DNA of 22,018 bases from positions 1 through 22,018 of the forward strand of contig JBFELO010000079.1 of the NCBI GenBank assembly GCA_041552055.1, in the 5' to 3' direction. The first letter of the stretch is position 1. Each line of letters begins with the position of its first letter. Below are positions 15,568-21,785 of this stretch, piece after piece. Below the pieces are notes generated by a model. That model had not been told where the DNA came from and ran no database searches. It saw only the letters and a list, made by a program, of their open reading frames with translations. The stretch is from JBFELO01 sp041552055. GTDB taxonomy: Bacteria > Acidobacteriota > Thermoanaerobaculia > Thermoanaerobaculales > Sulfomarinibacteraceae. The position numbers and the translations under genes are program-made.

Positions 15568-16484
15568 GACACCTTCTTGACCACGACGACGCTGACGTCG
15601 TCGTCGGGGGACGCGAACCGCTCGATGTCCTCGATCACGGCCTCGACGATGTCGTTCGCCGATCGGTGCTTGACGCTGCGCAGCAGCCGTTCGAGGCGGC
15701 CGGGAGCGTACGATTCGTCCCTCCGGGCGTGCTCGGTGAGGCCGTCCGTGGCGAGGATCAGGATGTCTCCTCGGCCCATCAGATTGACTTCGTTGACCGC
15801 GTATGGCTCTTTGGCGTGAATCGGCGGCGCCGCGAGCGGCTCGTCCCGATCACCCTCCGTGGGGAACATCCCCACCGGGTAGAAGCTGCGCAGCCGCGAC
15901 GGATCGATGGTCACGAACGAGTCGAACTCCGCCGAAAACACCAGCGGCTTCGGATGCCCGGCAGAGATGAACCGGAACGTGCCGTCCTCGGAGATCTCGC
16001 CGTAGATCATCGTCAGGAACTTGGTCACGCTCGACGAACGGTGGAACCTCGTGTTGAGCGCCTCGAAGAGCCCCTCTGTGACATTCCCGTGGACGTCGAG
16101 CTCGTACAGAACACCCGTGAGAAATGCCTGGTGGAGCATCGCCGCCAGCAGGGCGTCGGTCATGCTGTGCCCGCACACGTCCGCGACCAGCACTCCGACC
16201 CGATCGCGGTTGGTACACAGGCTGTCGGCCACGGCAACATCACCCCGCTCGCGCGCGCGCTCGATTCGGGACTCGAGATCGTAGCGACGCTTGAAATCGA
16301 CGAAGATGAGGTGGTCTCCCCCAAGCGTGCCCCCGAGGGGAACGGTTTTGCCGGAGACCTCTATGTTCCTCAGGCTGAAGTCCGTGGGAAAGGAGTAGAC
16401 GTGCGCCATGATCGAGCGGAGATTTTCCATCTCGCCCTCGAGTTGGTGCAGTCTGGCCTCGAAATCGACGGTGGTCGGATACAT
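15564..16484 (-). CDS. SpoIIE/PP2C-type serine/threonine protein phosphatase
   Basis: Metal-dependent phosphatase of the SpoIIE/RsbU group, usually acting on anti-sigma-factor antagonists in partner-switching signalling. The 306-residue protein opens with a short predicted coiled coil (7-27). The catalytic domain fills the rest: GGDHLIF at 55-61, VLVADVCGHSMTDALLAAM at 98-116, FLTMIYGEIS at 157-166, SAGHPKPLV at 174-182, GDILILATDGLTE at 239-251 and PDDDVSVVVVK at 293-303. The acidic metal ligands (Asp57, Asp102, Asp247, Asp294-296) are in place. The usual GHG is GHS at 105-107. GGAG and GAGG precede the ATG. Its TGA overlaps the putative TTG of the cyclic-nucleotide-binding gene, suggesting coupling. 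No STAS antagonist or HATPase kinase gene is in the window, so its target is unknown. Confidence 0.9.
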   Translation of the reverse strand: MYPTTVDFEARLHQLEGEMENLRSIMAHVYSFPTDFSLRNIEVSGKTVPLGGTLGGDHLIFVDFKRRYDLESRIERARERGDVAVADSLCTNRDRVGVLVADVCGHSMTDALLAAMLHQAFLTGVLYELDVHGNVTEGLFEALNTRFHRSSSVTKFLTMIYGEISEDGTFRFISAGHPKPLVFSAEFDSFVTIDPSRLRSFYPVGMFPTEGDRDEPLAAPPIHAKEPYAVNEVNLMGRGDILILATDGLTEHARRDESYAPGRLERLLRSVKHRSANDIVEAVIEDIERFASPDDDVSVVVVKKVS

Positions 16485-16512
16485 GCCTCGCTCCGTTGCG
16501 CTGTTGCTGATC

Positions 16513-16547
16513 GGTTGAGGCGAGCAGTTCCCGCTGCGGCCTCAACC
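16513..16547 (-). promoter_or_regulatory. Two-part hairpin in the phosphatase gene leader
   Basis: GGTTGAGGC (16513-16521) and GCCTCAACC (16539-16547) form a perfect 9-bp stem. Inside it GCAG (16524-16527) pairs with CTGC (16534-16537). It lies 29 bases upstream of the phosphatase ATG on the minus strand, close enough to affect translation or mRNA stability. A TACCAT hexamer (16571-16576 on the minus strand) could be its -10, but no -35 is recognisable. Confidence 0.4.
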
Positions 16548-16576
16548 GCCCACCGCATGACCTTGGGGAGATGGTA

Positions 16577-16749
16577 GACCTTCCAGCAGCATGAAAGCAC
16601 CACAGTCTGAAGCCGTCACCAGGCTCGAGTCAGCGCCGCGAAAAGACTCTCGGAGCGTCCGGTCGATCAGGAGCATGACGCGGCCGTTCCGACCACCGAA
16701 CCATCTCGTTCCCGTTCGCCGTTCCGGGTCACGCCCGTCCGACGAGCTC
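16577..16749. other. Intergenic stretch, no gene seen
   Basis: It lies between the phosphatase gene leader and the terminator of the NTF2-like gene. A 69-codon frame on the minus strand has no ribosome site and no recognisable product, so I leave it unannotated. Confidence 0.4.
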
Positions 16750-16776
16750 AAGAAAACGCCCGGGAGTCCCCGGGCG
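16750..16776 (-). terminator. Intrinsic terminator of the NTF2-like gene
   Basis: CGCCCGGG (16757-16764) and CCCGGGCG (16769-16776) form a perfect 8-bp GC-rich stem with the loop AGTC. On the minus strand the stem is followed directly by TTTTCTT. It lies 29 bases beyond the stop of the NTF2-like gene, the textbook layout of a rho-independent terminator. Confidence 0.85.
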
Positions 16777-16805
16777 TGGACGGTCAGGTTCCGGGAACCT
16801 TCTGA

Positions 16806-17282
16806 TCAGTCGTCATCCTCGGTCGATCCACCGTGGTCCGCCAACAGCACCCACTTGTCTCCCTGTTTCACCAGGATGTCGGTCCAGCGCCCCTGGTCGC
16901 TACCGCGCTTGCCGTCGGGATCCTCGTACGCGTAGCTGAAGTAGTAGTGCACGACCGCGACGTCTCCATGGATCCTCATCCCTACCGGTGTCACCTCGTA
17001 CATCTGGATGTTCCGCAGCGGCATGTTGTGTGCCAACCACTTGCGTGCCGATTCCTTGCCCGTCGGCACCGGCTGATCGCTTCCCCACCCCGAATAGTCC
17101 TCGTGCATGTAGCTCAGGAAGCCGTCGACGTCGCCGTCGGCGTACTCGGCCCAGTAGGCCTCGACGTTGCTCCACACCTCCTTCTTGTCCTCCGGCCAGT
17201 CACCCGCCGCAGCGCCTGCCGCGATCACCATCGCGACGCCGACCGCCACAACAACTCCCACCGCTTTCGAAAACCTCGTCAT
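16806..17282 (-). CDS. Secreted NTF2-like (SnoaL/DUF4440-type) protein
   Basis: A 158-residue protein with a signal peptide (MTRFSKAVGVVVAVGVAMVI, then AAGAAAGDW). The mature part has one NTF2-like cone fold: the helix VWSNVEAYWAEYADGDVDGF, then YSGWGSD, GKESARKWLAHN, the strands YEVTPVGMRIHGDVAVVHYY and the closing RWTDILVKQGDKWVLLADHG. Such proteins are steroid-isomerase-like folds used as enzymes or ligand binders; the family name does not fix a function. The ATG at 17282 has GGAGG about eight bases upstream. It has its own promoter and terminator, so it is probably monocistronic. The C-terminus ends in the acidic tail EDDD. Confidence 0.85.
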   Translation of the reverse strand: MTRFSKAVGVVVAVGVAMVIAAGAAAGDWPEDKKEVWSNVEAYWAEYADGDVDGFLSYMHEDYSGWGSDQPVPTGKESARKWLAHNMPLRNIQMYEVTPVGMRIHGDVAVVHYYFSYAYEDPDGKRGSDQGRWTDILVKQGDKWVLLADHGGSTEDDD

Positions 17283-17385
17283 GACTCGAACCTCCGTTTC
17301 ATCGACACACAATCCGGTCCGCGTGATCCATCGCCGCACCCACCGTGCGGCGTCTGGTTGTCGACTCTCAAGGACGCGTGGCGGG

Positions 17386-17414
17386 ATCATAACAGAGACT
17401 CGATTTCACATCAA
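17386..17414 (-). promoter_or_regulatory. Sigma-70-type promoter of the NTF2-like gene
   Basis: On the minus strand TTGATG (17414-17409) and TATGAT (17391-17386) are separated by exactly 17 bases. A TG dinucleotide one base before the -10 makes it an extended -10. The start codon is about 100 bases downstream. Confidence 0.6.
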
Positions 17415-17449
17415 CATCGATCCGCCTCCGGCCGCAACGCGGCGCTCCC

Positions 17450-17478
17450 TTGACGCGTTCGGAGCTATCGGTCATGAT
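17450..17478 (+). promoter_or_regulatory. Sigma-70-type promoter of the small membrane protein gene
   Basis: TTGACG (17450-17455) and CATGAT (17473-17478) are 17 bases apart and lie about 57 bases before the start codon. It diverges from the NTF2-like gene promoter; the two -35 elements are only about 35 bases apart, so they could share a regulator. Confidence 0.5.
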
Positions 17479-17534
17479 TCCTCCCGGATTCCAGGACAGC
17501 TACGACTTCAGCGAAATCGGAAGGGGGAGAGAAA

Positions 17535-17852
17535 ATGGGTCAGATCGGAAGATACGCATTCATCGCAGGCCTGGTGATCGCCTTCCTGGCGGCGCTGCTC
17601 ACCCAGGTCTCCTGGTTCTACTGGGTGCTCGCCGTTCTCGGCCTGGTGGTCGGGTTCATGAACGTCACCGGCGACGAGACTCGAAACTTCCTCCTGGCGG
17701 CCATCGGCCTGATCCTGTCGGCCACATCGATCCAGGTGATTCCGTTCGTCGGCGAGGTCGCGGCCTACATCGCGGGGAACCTGGTCGCGTTCATCGCGCC
17801 GGCGGTGCTCGTGGTCGCGCTCAAGGTCCTGTTCGAGACCGCAAAGGATTAG
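17535..17852 (+). CDS. Small integral membrane protein of unknown function
   Basis: A 105-residue, very hydrophobic protein with three or four membrane segments: about 7-24 (YAFIAGLVIAFLAALL), 27-43 (FYWVLAVLGLVVGF), 53-72 and 75-100. The polar stretch MNVTGDETRNF between segments two and three is the only obvious loop. GGGGGAG lies about seven bases before the ATG, a strong ribosome site. I do not recognise the family. It is divergently transcribed from the NTF2-like gene and followed by a strong hairpin, so it is probably a single-gene unit. Confidence 0.8.
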   Translation: MGQIGRYAFIAGLVIAFLAALLTQVSWFYWVLAVLGLVVGFMNVTGDETRNFLLAAIGLILSATSIQVIPFVGEVAAYIAGNLVAFIAPAVLVVALKVLFETAKD

Positions 17853-17870
17853 CCGCGGAGCATCCTCCCG

Positions 17871-17895
17871 GCCACTCGATCGTTGATCGAGTGGC
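17871..17895 (+). terminator. Perfect 11-bp hairpin after the small membrane protein gene
   Basis: GCCACTCGATC (17871-17881) and GATCGAGTGGC (17885-17895) pair perfectly around the loop GTT. It begins 19 bases after the stop codon. No T run follows, so termination is likely but not canonical; it could also stabilise the 3' end. Confidence 0.55.
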
Positions 17896-18004
17896 ACGGG
17901 AACCCCGACGTCCGCATCCACCGCGGGCGTAGGGAAATCCTGCCAGCACTCGTTCGAGGGCGCGCTTGGCAGTGTCGACGCGGATCACGGTCACCCGTCC
18001 GACG

Positions 18005-18481
18005 TCAGGGGGACCGAGTGAGCTTCTCTCCGGTCAGCAGGTAGTGGTTGAGCTCCTCCTCCCAGGCCTTCATGAACCGGTCGAAGTGCTCCTGGGTAAA
18101 GCCGTCGATCGCGGCTTCACCGTGCGGGCTGAGCGCCGTGTAGGTGTACGAAACGTCGGCCGAAGTTCCCTCGGCGATCGCCTCGAGCCGAATCACGATC
18201 TTGCCGACCACGACACCGGGTATCAGCTTGAGCAACTCGAGGTGCCAGCGATCGGAATCGTGGCGCGTCACCACCCACACCGCATCCTCGGGCGTGCCCG
18301 GCGTCACGAACACGCAGTCGAGTTCGGAGAAGCCGGACTCGGTGACCACCAGGTCCGGGTTCCAACCGTTCACCCAGTCGAGCTCCCGCACCGGACAGAG
18401 CAACGGGAAGACCTCCTCGGGCGGCCCGGCGAGGGTTTGCGTGTAACTGCGCGTAACACGATGGGGTTTTGTGATCTTCAT
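18005..18481 (-). CDS. SRPBCC (START/Bet v 1-like) family protein
   Basis: A 158-residue cytoplasmic protein with the helix-grip pattern of the polyketide-cyclase/SRPBCC superfamily: an opening strand (YTQTLAGPPEEVFPLLCPVR), the ELDWVNGWNPDLVV turn, central strands (VFVTPGTPEDAVWVVTRHD, WHLELLKLIPGVVVGKIVIR, SADVSYTYTALS) and a long C-terminal helix (GFTQEHFDRFMKAWEEELNH). These folds hold a hydrophobic cavity and serve as lipid or ligand binders, cyclases or toxin-like proteins; no specific role can be assigned. The ATG at 18481 is preceded by GGGAG; a longer in-frame start at 18571 has no ribosome site and a non-coding-like extension. It converges with the small membrane protein gene. Confidence 0.83.
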   Translation of the reverse strand: MKITKPHRVTRSYTQTLAGPPEEVFPLLCPVRELDWVNGWNPDLVVTESGFSELDCVFVTPGTPEDAVWVVTRHDSDRWHLELLKLIPGVVVGKIVIRLEAIAEGTSADVSYTYTALSPHGEAAIDGFTQEHFDRFMKAWEEELNHYLLTGEKLTRSP

Positions 18482-18874
18482 CTGTCTCCCACTCCTGACG
18501 ACAATGGTCCGGTTCCACGCGACAGCCGCGGGCTGCCAGCCTGCCCCGCATCCTAGCAGCGCCTGTGGCACTGCGCCTCATCCCACATGACCCGTCACCC
18601 GCCTCCCGTCGCCTGCGTGGCTGGTCGCCTCTGCCCATCGAAGTTATGTTTTGCCACCAATCCCGTCAACGAATCGACATCCACCGACTCGATCTACCAT
18701 CCGGATACACCGTTCCGACCCCACCCGCACTCCCAGGACTCCCTCGCCGAACTCGATTCTCATCGTCATGGTCATCGATGATCGCGACCGCGCCGTCCGG
18801 GCCCACCGTTCCCGATCAGACTCCTGCGCACGGACCTTCAAGGCCTTCCGCGACGAGAGTCGAAGCGCGTCGAG
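18482..18874. other. Intergenic stretch with no gene seen
   Basis: The space between the SRPBCC gene and the promoter of the Pro/Thr-rich protein gene holds no credible gene. Around 18745-18790 there is a loosely repeated ATCGTC/ATGGTC/ATCGAT pattern that could be a decayed hexamer array, but it does not form an inverted repeat like copies A-D. Confidence 0.35.
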
Positions 18875-18903
18875 TTGACAAATAGAACCCCGTGATCTAT
18901 GGT
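18875..18903 (+). promoter_or_regulatory. Sigma-70-type promoter of the Pro/Thr-rich secreted protein gene
   Basis: A perfect TTGACA (18875-18880) and TATGGT (18898-18903) are separated by 17 bases. The surrounding DNA is locally AT-rich. Transcription from here would give a leader of about 200 bases before the start codon at 19110. Confidence 0.7.
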
Positions 18904-19022
18904 TCTTGAGACTTAATTTCAGAAAAATGATTACGAGAACCATTGAGTCGCGTCCCAATTCCCGGAGACAGCCGGCCGGTGTTGAATCACCTGGACTGTG
19001 GCGCCGGAACATCGAGGTGTTC

Positions 19023-19085
19023 CCGGTAGCGAAACCGGAGGGAGTCGACGTCCCGCGGGACAACGGTGCGGTCCACCGTTTCTCT
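19023..19085 (+). promoter_or_regulatory. Hairpin-rich 5' leader, attenuator-like
   Basis: Three small hairpins follow each other: CCGGT/ACCGG (19023-19038), the palindrome GTCCCGCGGGAC (19050-19061), and ACGGTG/CACCGT (19063-19079) with loop CGGTC. The last stem runs directly into TTTCTCTC. This lies between the promoter and the ribosome site (GGAAGG, about 19098). It matches no riboswitch class I recognise. Confidence 0.35.
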
Positions 19086-19109
19086 CACGCTTGCCTGGAA
19101 GGTTCGAAG

Positions 19110-20525
19110 ATGAACAGATCTCGTTTCGTGGTCGCGTGTCTCGTCTGCGTGGTTGTGCTGGTGGCCTCGGTGAGTGAGGCGCAGAGCACACCTCCACCCC
19201 CGACCCCTACCAACACCATGACCCCAACTCCGCTCCCACCGACACCCACGGCTACAGACACTCCAACGCCCCTCCCGCCGACGCCGACGGACACACCTGT
19301 CCCGCCGACACCGACCTTCACACCGGTCCCGCCGACACCGACGAATACACCTCCACCACCGACCCCTACCAACACCATGACCCCAACTCCGCTCCCACCG
19401 ACACCCACGGCTACAGACACTCCAACGCCCCTCCCGCCGACGCCTACGCCTACGCCGACCCCCCCATGTCCCCCGTGCGACTGCCTCGTCAAGGATCTGT
19501 GGGCCGGACGGAACACGTGGGTGGGGACCGTCGAGATCTGTATGGACACGGTCAACAGTGTTTTGTCGATGACCTTCGACGTGACCGGATCGGGCCTGTG
19601 TCTCGACGAGACTCACGTCTACGCGAACGTCGACGATCCGGGTTCCCCCCCGGACAAGGGCGCCCCGGGTCGTTTCCCGTTCAAACACGAGAACCTGTCC
19701 ACTGCCGAGTGTGTTCAGGTCGACCCATACGTGATCTACGAATTCGATCTGGAGTGCTGGCAGACCGCTGCGCTGGCAGCTCACGCCGTGGTGTGCGAGT
19801 CCATGGCCGAACCTGATTGGCAGTCCTTCGTCGCCCTCTTCGAACCGGAGCTCGGGCAGAGCACGGCCGTCATGATGCGCATGTCCCGTGCGTCCAGCGA
19901 CGGCCTCCTCAGCGCGGAGATACTGAACAGCGGCGAGCTGGACGGTGTCCACGGCGCCTGGTACCTCGACGTCGACCGGGAGATGGCCCTTCGCAACGTC
20001 TACATGGCGGACCCGATTCCCACCTACATGCTCTCCGCTTCCGGCGAGGTCGAGGCCAATCCTGCGGCAGCTCGCCTGGTCGAGTACCCGGACAACCTGG
20101 ACGCCGTGAACTGGCTCATCAATCGTGACTATTCGGGCAAACTCTCCACCTGCGGCGGTCGCTACACCGCCGGCGATGTCCAGCGGGCGATCTGGGATCT
20201 CGTGGAAGACGATCAGTCGACCGCGGACATCGGTCCATGGGACCAGTGCCGGGTCGATGAAATCTTGGCCGAGGCTACCAGTTACGGCGAAGGGTTCACG
20301 CCCGGATGCGACCAGTCGGTCGCCGTGATCCTCAACCCGATCCAGGCGACGGGGCGCAGCATCGCCCGCATCGGAATAGCGCAGGTCCCCTTCTCGGACG
20401 TCCTGGCGCCGTGTGAGCTGCTGCTTGGGCAGTGCGAGACCGCGTGGGCGCAGACGCTGGGTGGCGACCTGCCGTTCTCGAGGGGGAATCGGTGGGGCAG
20501 CTACTTCGAGTACCTCTGCGAGTAG
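19110..20525 (+). CDS. Secreted protein with Pro/Thr stalk and two Cys-rich domains, the second resembling a thioester-type (TQXA-like) domain
   Basis: A 471-residue exported protein. Signal peptide: residues 1-25 (MNRSRFVVACLVCVVVLVAS, then VSEAQ). Residues 27-118 are a Pro/Thr stalk of TPTxTPTPLPPTPT type containing a near-exact 53-residue-period duplication. After CPPCDC (120-125) comes a beta-rich domain (about 126-230) with SGLCLDETHVYANVDD and APGRFPFKHENL, a pattern I recall from secreted proteins of several phyla. Residues about 278-435 (GVHGAWYLDVD, VEYPDNLDAVNWLINRDYSG, GGRYTAGDVQRAIWDLVED) resemble thioester/TQXA-type adhesin domains; this likeness is from memory. The C-terminus CETAWAQTLGG, NRWGSYFEY is a further recurring pattern. 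GGAAGG about seven bases before ATG 19110, plus the signal peptide, fix the start. A likely role is surface display or adhesion, but this is inference. Confidence 0.82.
   Translation: MNRSRFVVACLVCVVVLVASVSEAQSTPPPPTPTNTMTPTPLPPTPTATDTPTPLPPTPTDTPVPPTPTFTPVPPTPTNTPPPPTPTNTMTPTPLPPTPTATDTPTPLPPTPTPTPTPPCPPCDCLVKDLWAGRNTWVGTVEICMDTVNSVLSMTFDVTGSGLCLDETHVYANVDDPGSPPDKGAPGRFPFKHENLSTAECVQVDPYVIYEFDLECWQTAALAAHAVVCESMAEPDWQSFVALFEPELGQSTAVMMRMSRASSDGLLSAEILNSGELDGVHGAWYLDVDREMALRNVYMADPIPTYMLSASGEVEANPAAARLVEYPDNLDAVNWLINRDYSGKLSTCGGRYTAGDVQRAIWDLVEDDQSTADIGPWDQCRVDEILAEATSYGEGFTPGCDQSVAVILNPIQATGRSIARIGIAQVPFSDVLAPCELLLGQCETAWAQTLGGDLPFSRGNRWGSYFEYLCE
19188..19444 (+). repeat. Near-perfect 98-base direct repeat at 159-base spacing within the stalk
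   Basis: Bases 19188-19285 recur at 19347-19444 with one mismatch. The 159-base offset equals 53 codons, so the stalk stays in frame. The intervening segment is made of the same TPT-type codons but is not identical. Confidence 0.9.
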
Positions 20526-20753
20526 ATGCCGGAGCTCCGCAGAATCCCGGGGTTCGAAGCCGACGTCGTCGCGGCTTCCGCGGGCTGACAGCCTCCGGCT
20601 TCTGCTCGACAGGACCGTGACCGAAATGCCGGACGACGTCGCAGCTTGGAGCCGCACTGCTCGAGTTGGGTGTTGGCGCCGTCCATTCAACCGGATGAAA
20701 CCCCGCGCATTGGCGCATCGATGAAACTCTCGACAGCACCACGGAGGTACCAC

Positions 20754-21623
20754 ATGTTTGTCAATCACACCAAATCACACAAAGTCGCCCTGGCCGGGAT
20801 CGTCTTCGGCCTGATGGCGGTCACGGCGCTGGCCGGCGGATCCGAGGATTTCGCGAATATGTCCGAGGCGTGGGAGAAGGCGTACAACGCGAAGGACGCC
20901 GCGGGCGTTGCCGCTCTGTACGCCGAGGACGGCGTCATGAAGCCGCCCAACGCCGACCAGGCCAAGGGACGACAGGCGATCGAGGCCCATCTGGCGCGGG
21001 AGATGAAGCTCGTCTCCGGCCGACTCGACATCGTCACGGTCGAGCATGGGCACGACGGCGATCTCGGGTTTGCTCGGGGAACGTTTTCGATGACGGATTC
21101 CCACGGCAACATCGTGGACCGCGGCAAGTGGGTCGAAGTGCGCAAGAAGGTCGATGGCCGGTGGCAGATCGACAGCGACATCTGGAACAGCGACATGGCG
21201 CCCGGAGCCCTGCGGCTCTCGCCCGCGGCCGCCACGTTCGTTGACGTCTGGAACAACCGGAACTACGACGAGCTCTACCAAGTTTTGACAGAGGACTTCC
21301 GCCGTCGCGCTCCGGACCAGAACGCCGACGGCCGGGCTGACATGAAGGAGTTCATGCGCCAGGTCCACACCACCTACCCGGACTTCCGCATCGTGGTCGA
21401 CAACAGCTCTCACCAGGGAGACGTCGCGTTTCTGCACTGGACGGTCACCGGCACGAACACCGGCCCCGGCGCCTTCCCCCCGACCGGCGAGCGAATCACC
21501 ACCTCGGGGATCACCATGCTGCGCTTCGCGGATGACGGCCGGATCAGCGAGGAGATCGCCCACTACGACACCGCGACGGTCTCCAGCCAACTCGGCCTGG
21601 CGGCCGTTCCGCACGCCCAGTAG
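20754..21623 (+). CDS. Secreted protein with two fused NTF2-like (SnoaL-type) domains
   Basis: A 289-residue protein with signal peptide MFVNHTKSHKVALAGIVFGL, then MAVTALAGG. The first NTF2-like domain (about 31-145) is DUF4440/SgcJ-like: SEAWEKAYNAKDAAGVAALYAEDG, KGRQAIEAHL and KWVEVRKKVDGRWQIDSDIW. The second (about 157-283) resembles polyketide-cyclase/ester-cyclase SnoaL proteins: FVDVWNNRNYDELYQVLTED, MKEFMRQVHTTYPDFRIVVD, VAFLHWTVTGTNTGPGAFPP, TGERITTSGITMLRFADDGR and IAHYDT. Two cones in one chain could form an internal dimer like those NTF2 proteins make. No catalytic assignment is possible. GGAGG lies about six bases before ATG 20754, preferred over an upstream in-frame ATG at 20646 that lacks a ribosome site and signal peptide. 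It is followed by a strong hairpin. Confidence 0.85.
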   Translation: MFVNHTKSHKVALAGIVFGLMAVTALAGGSEDFANMSEAWEKAYNAKDAAGVAALYAEDGVMKPPNADQAKGRQAIEAHLAREMKLVSGRLDIVTVEHGHDGDLGFARGTFSMTDSHGNIVDRGKWVEVRKKVDGRWQIDSDIWNSDMAPGALRLSPAAATFVDVWNNRNYDELYQVLTEDFRRRAPDQNADGRADMKEFMRQVHTTYPDFRIVVDNSSHQGDVAFLHWTVTGTNTGPGAFPPTGERITTSGITMLRFADDGRISEEIAHYDTATVSSQLGLAAVPHAQ

Positions 21624-21685
21624 TAGGTCCGCGGCACATCCTGAGGAGTGCACCACGGGTCTGAGAGACTCTTGCAGACTTCAAA

Positions 21686-21724
21686 CACCGGCGCCCGGGG
21701 GCCACGGTCTGCCGGGCGCCGGTG
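21686..21724 (+). terminator. Perfect 13-bp GC-rich hairpin after the double-NTF2 gene
   Basis: CACCGGCGCCCGG (21686-21698) pairs perfectly with CCGGGCGCCGGTG (21712-21724) around a 13-base loop. It begins 62 bases after the stop codon. There is no T run, so it is a terminator candidate by strength and position only. Confidence 0.55.
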
Positions 21725-21785
21725 GGCGCATGTGCCGATCCAAGCGACTCGAGACCGTCACGCGCCCACGAGGACAATATTGACC

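Noticed and set aside
15555..15580. Programmed +1 frameshift at the phosphatase stop (AAGAAGG before TCTTGAC, resembling the prfB site)
   Set aside because: The P-site codon TCT would re-pair poorly on CTT, and the downstream gene needs another frame correction anyway. A coupled TTG start plus a lost base is simpler.
16542..16751. 69-codon minus-strand frame between the NTF2-like terminator and the phosphatase gene
   Set aside because: No ribosome site, no recognisable sequence, and it overlaps the presumed phosphatase gene promoter region.
18745..18790. Fifth hexamer-array copy
   Set aside because: Only a loose ATCGTC-like periodicity, with no inverted partner arm.
18906..19109. In-frame N-terminal extension of the Pro/Thr-rich protein
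   Set aside because: The extension lacks a ribosome site, would bury the signal peptide, and overlaps the structured leader just after the promoter.
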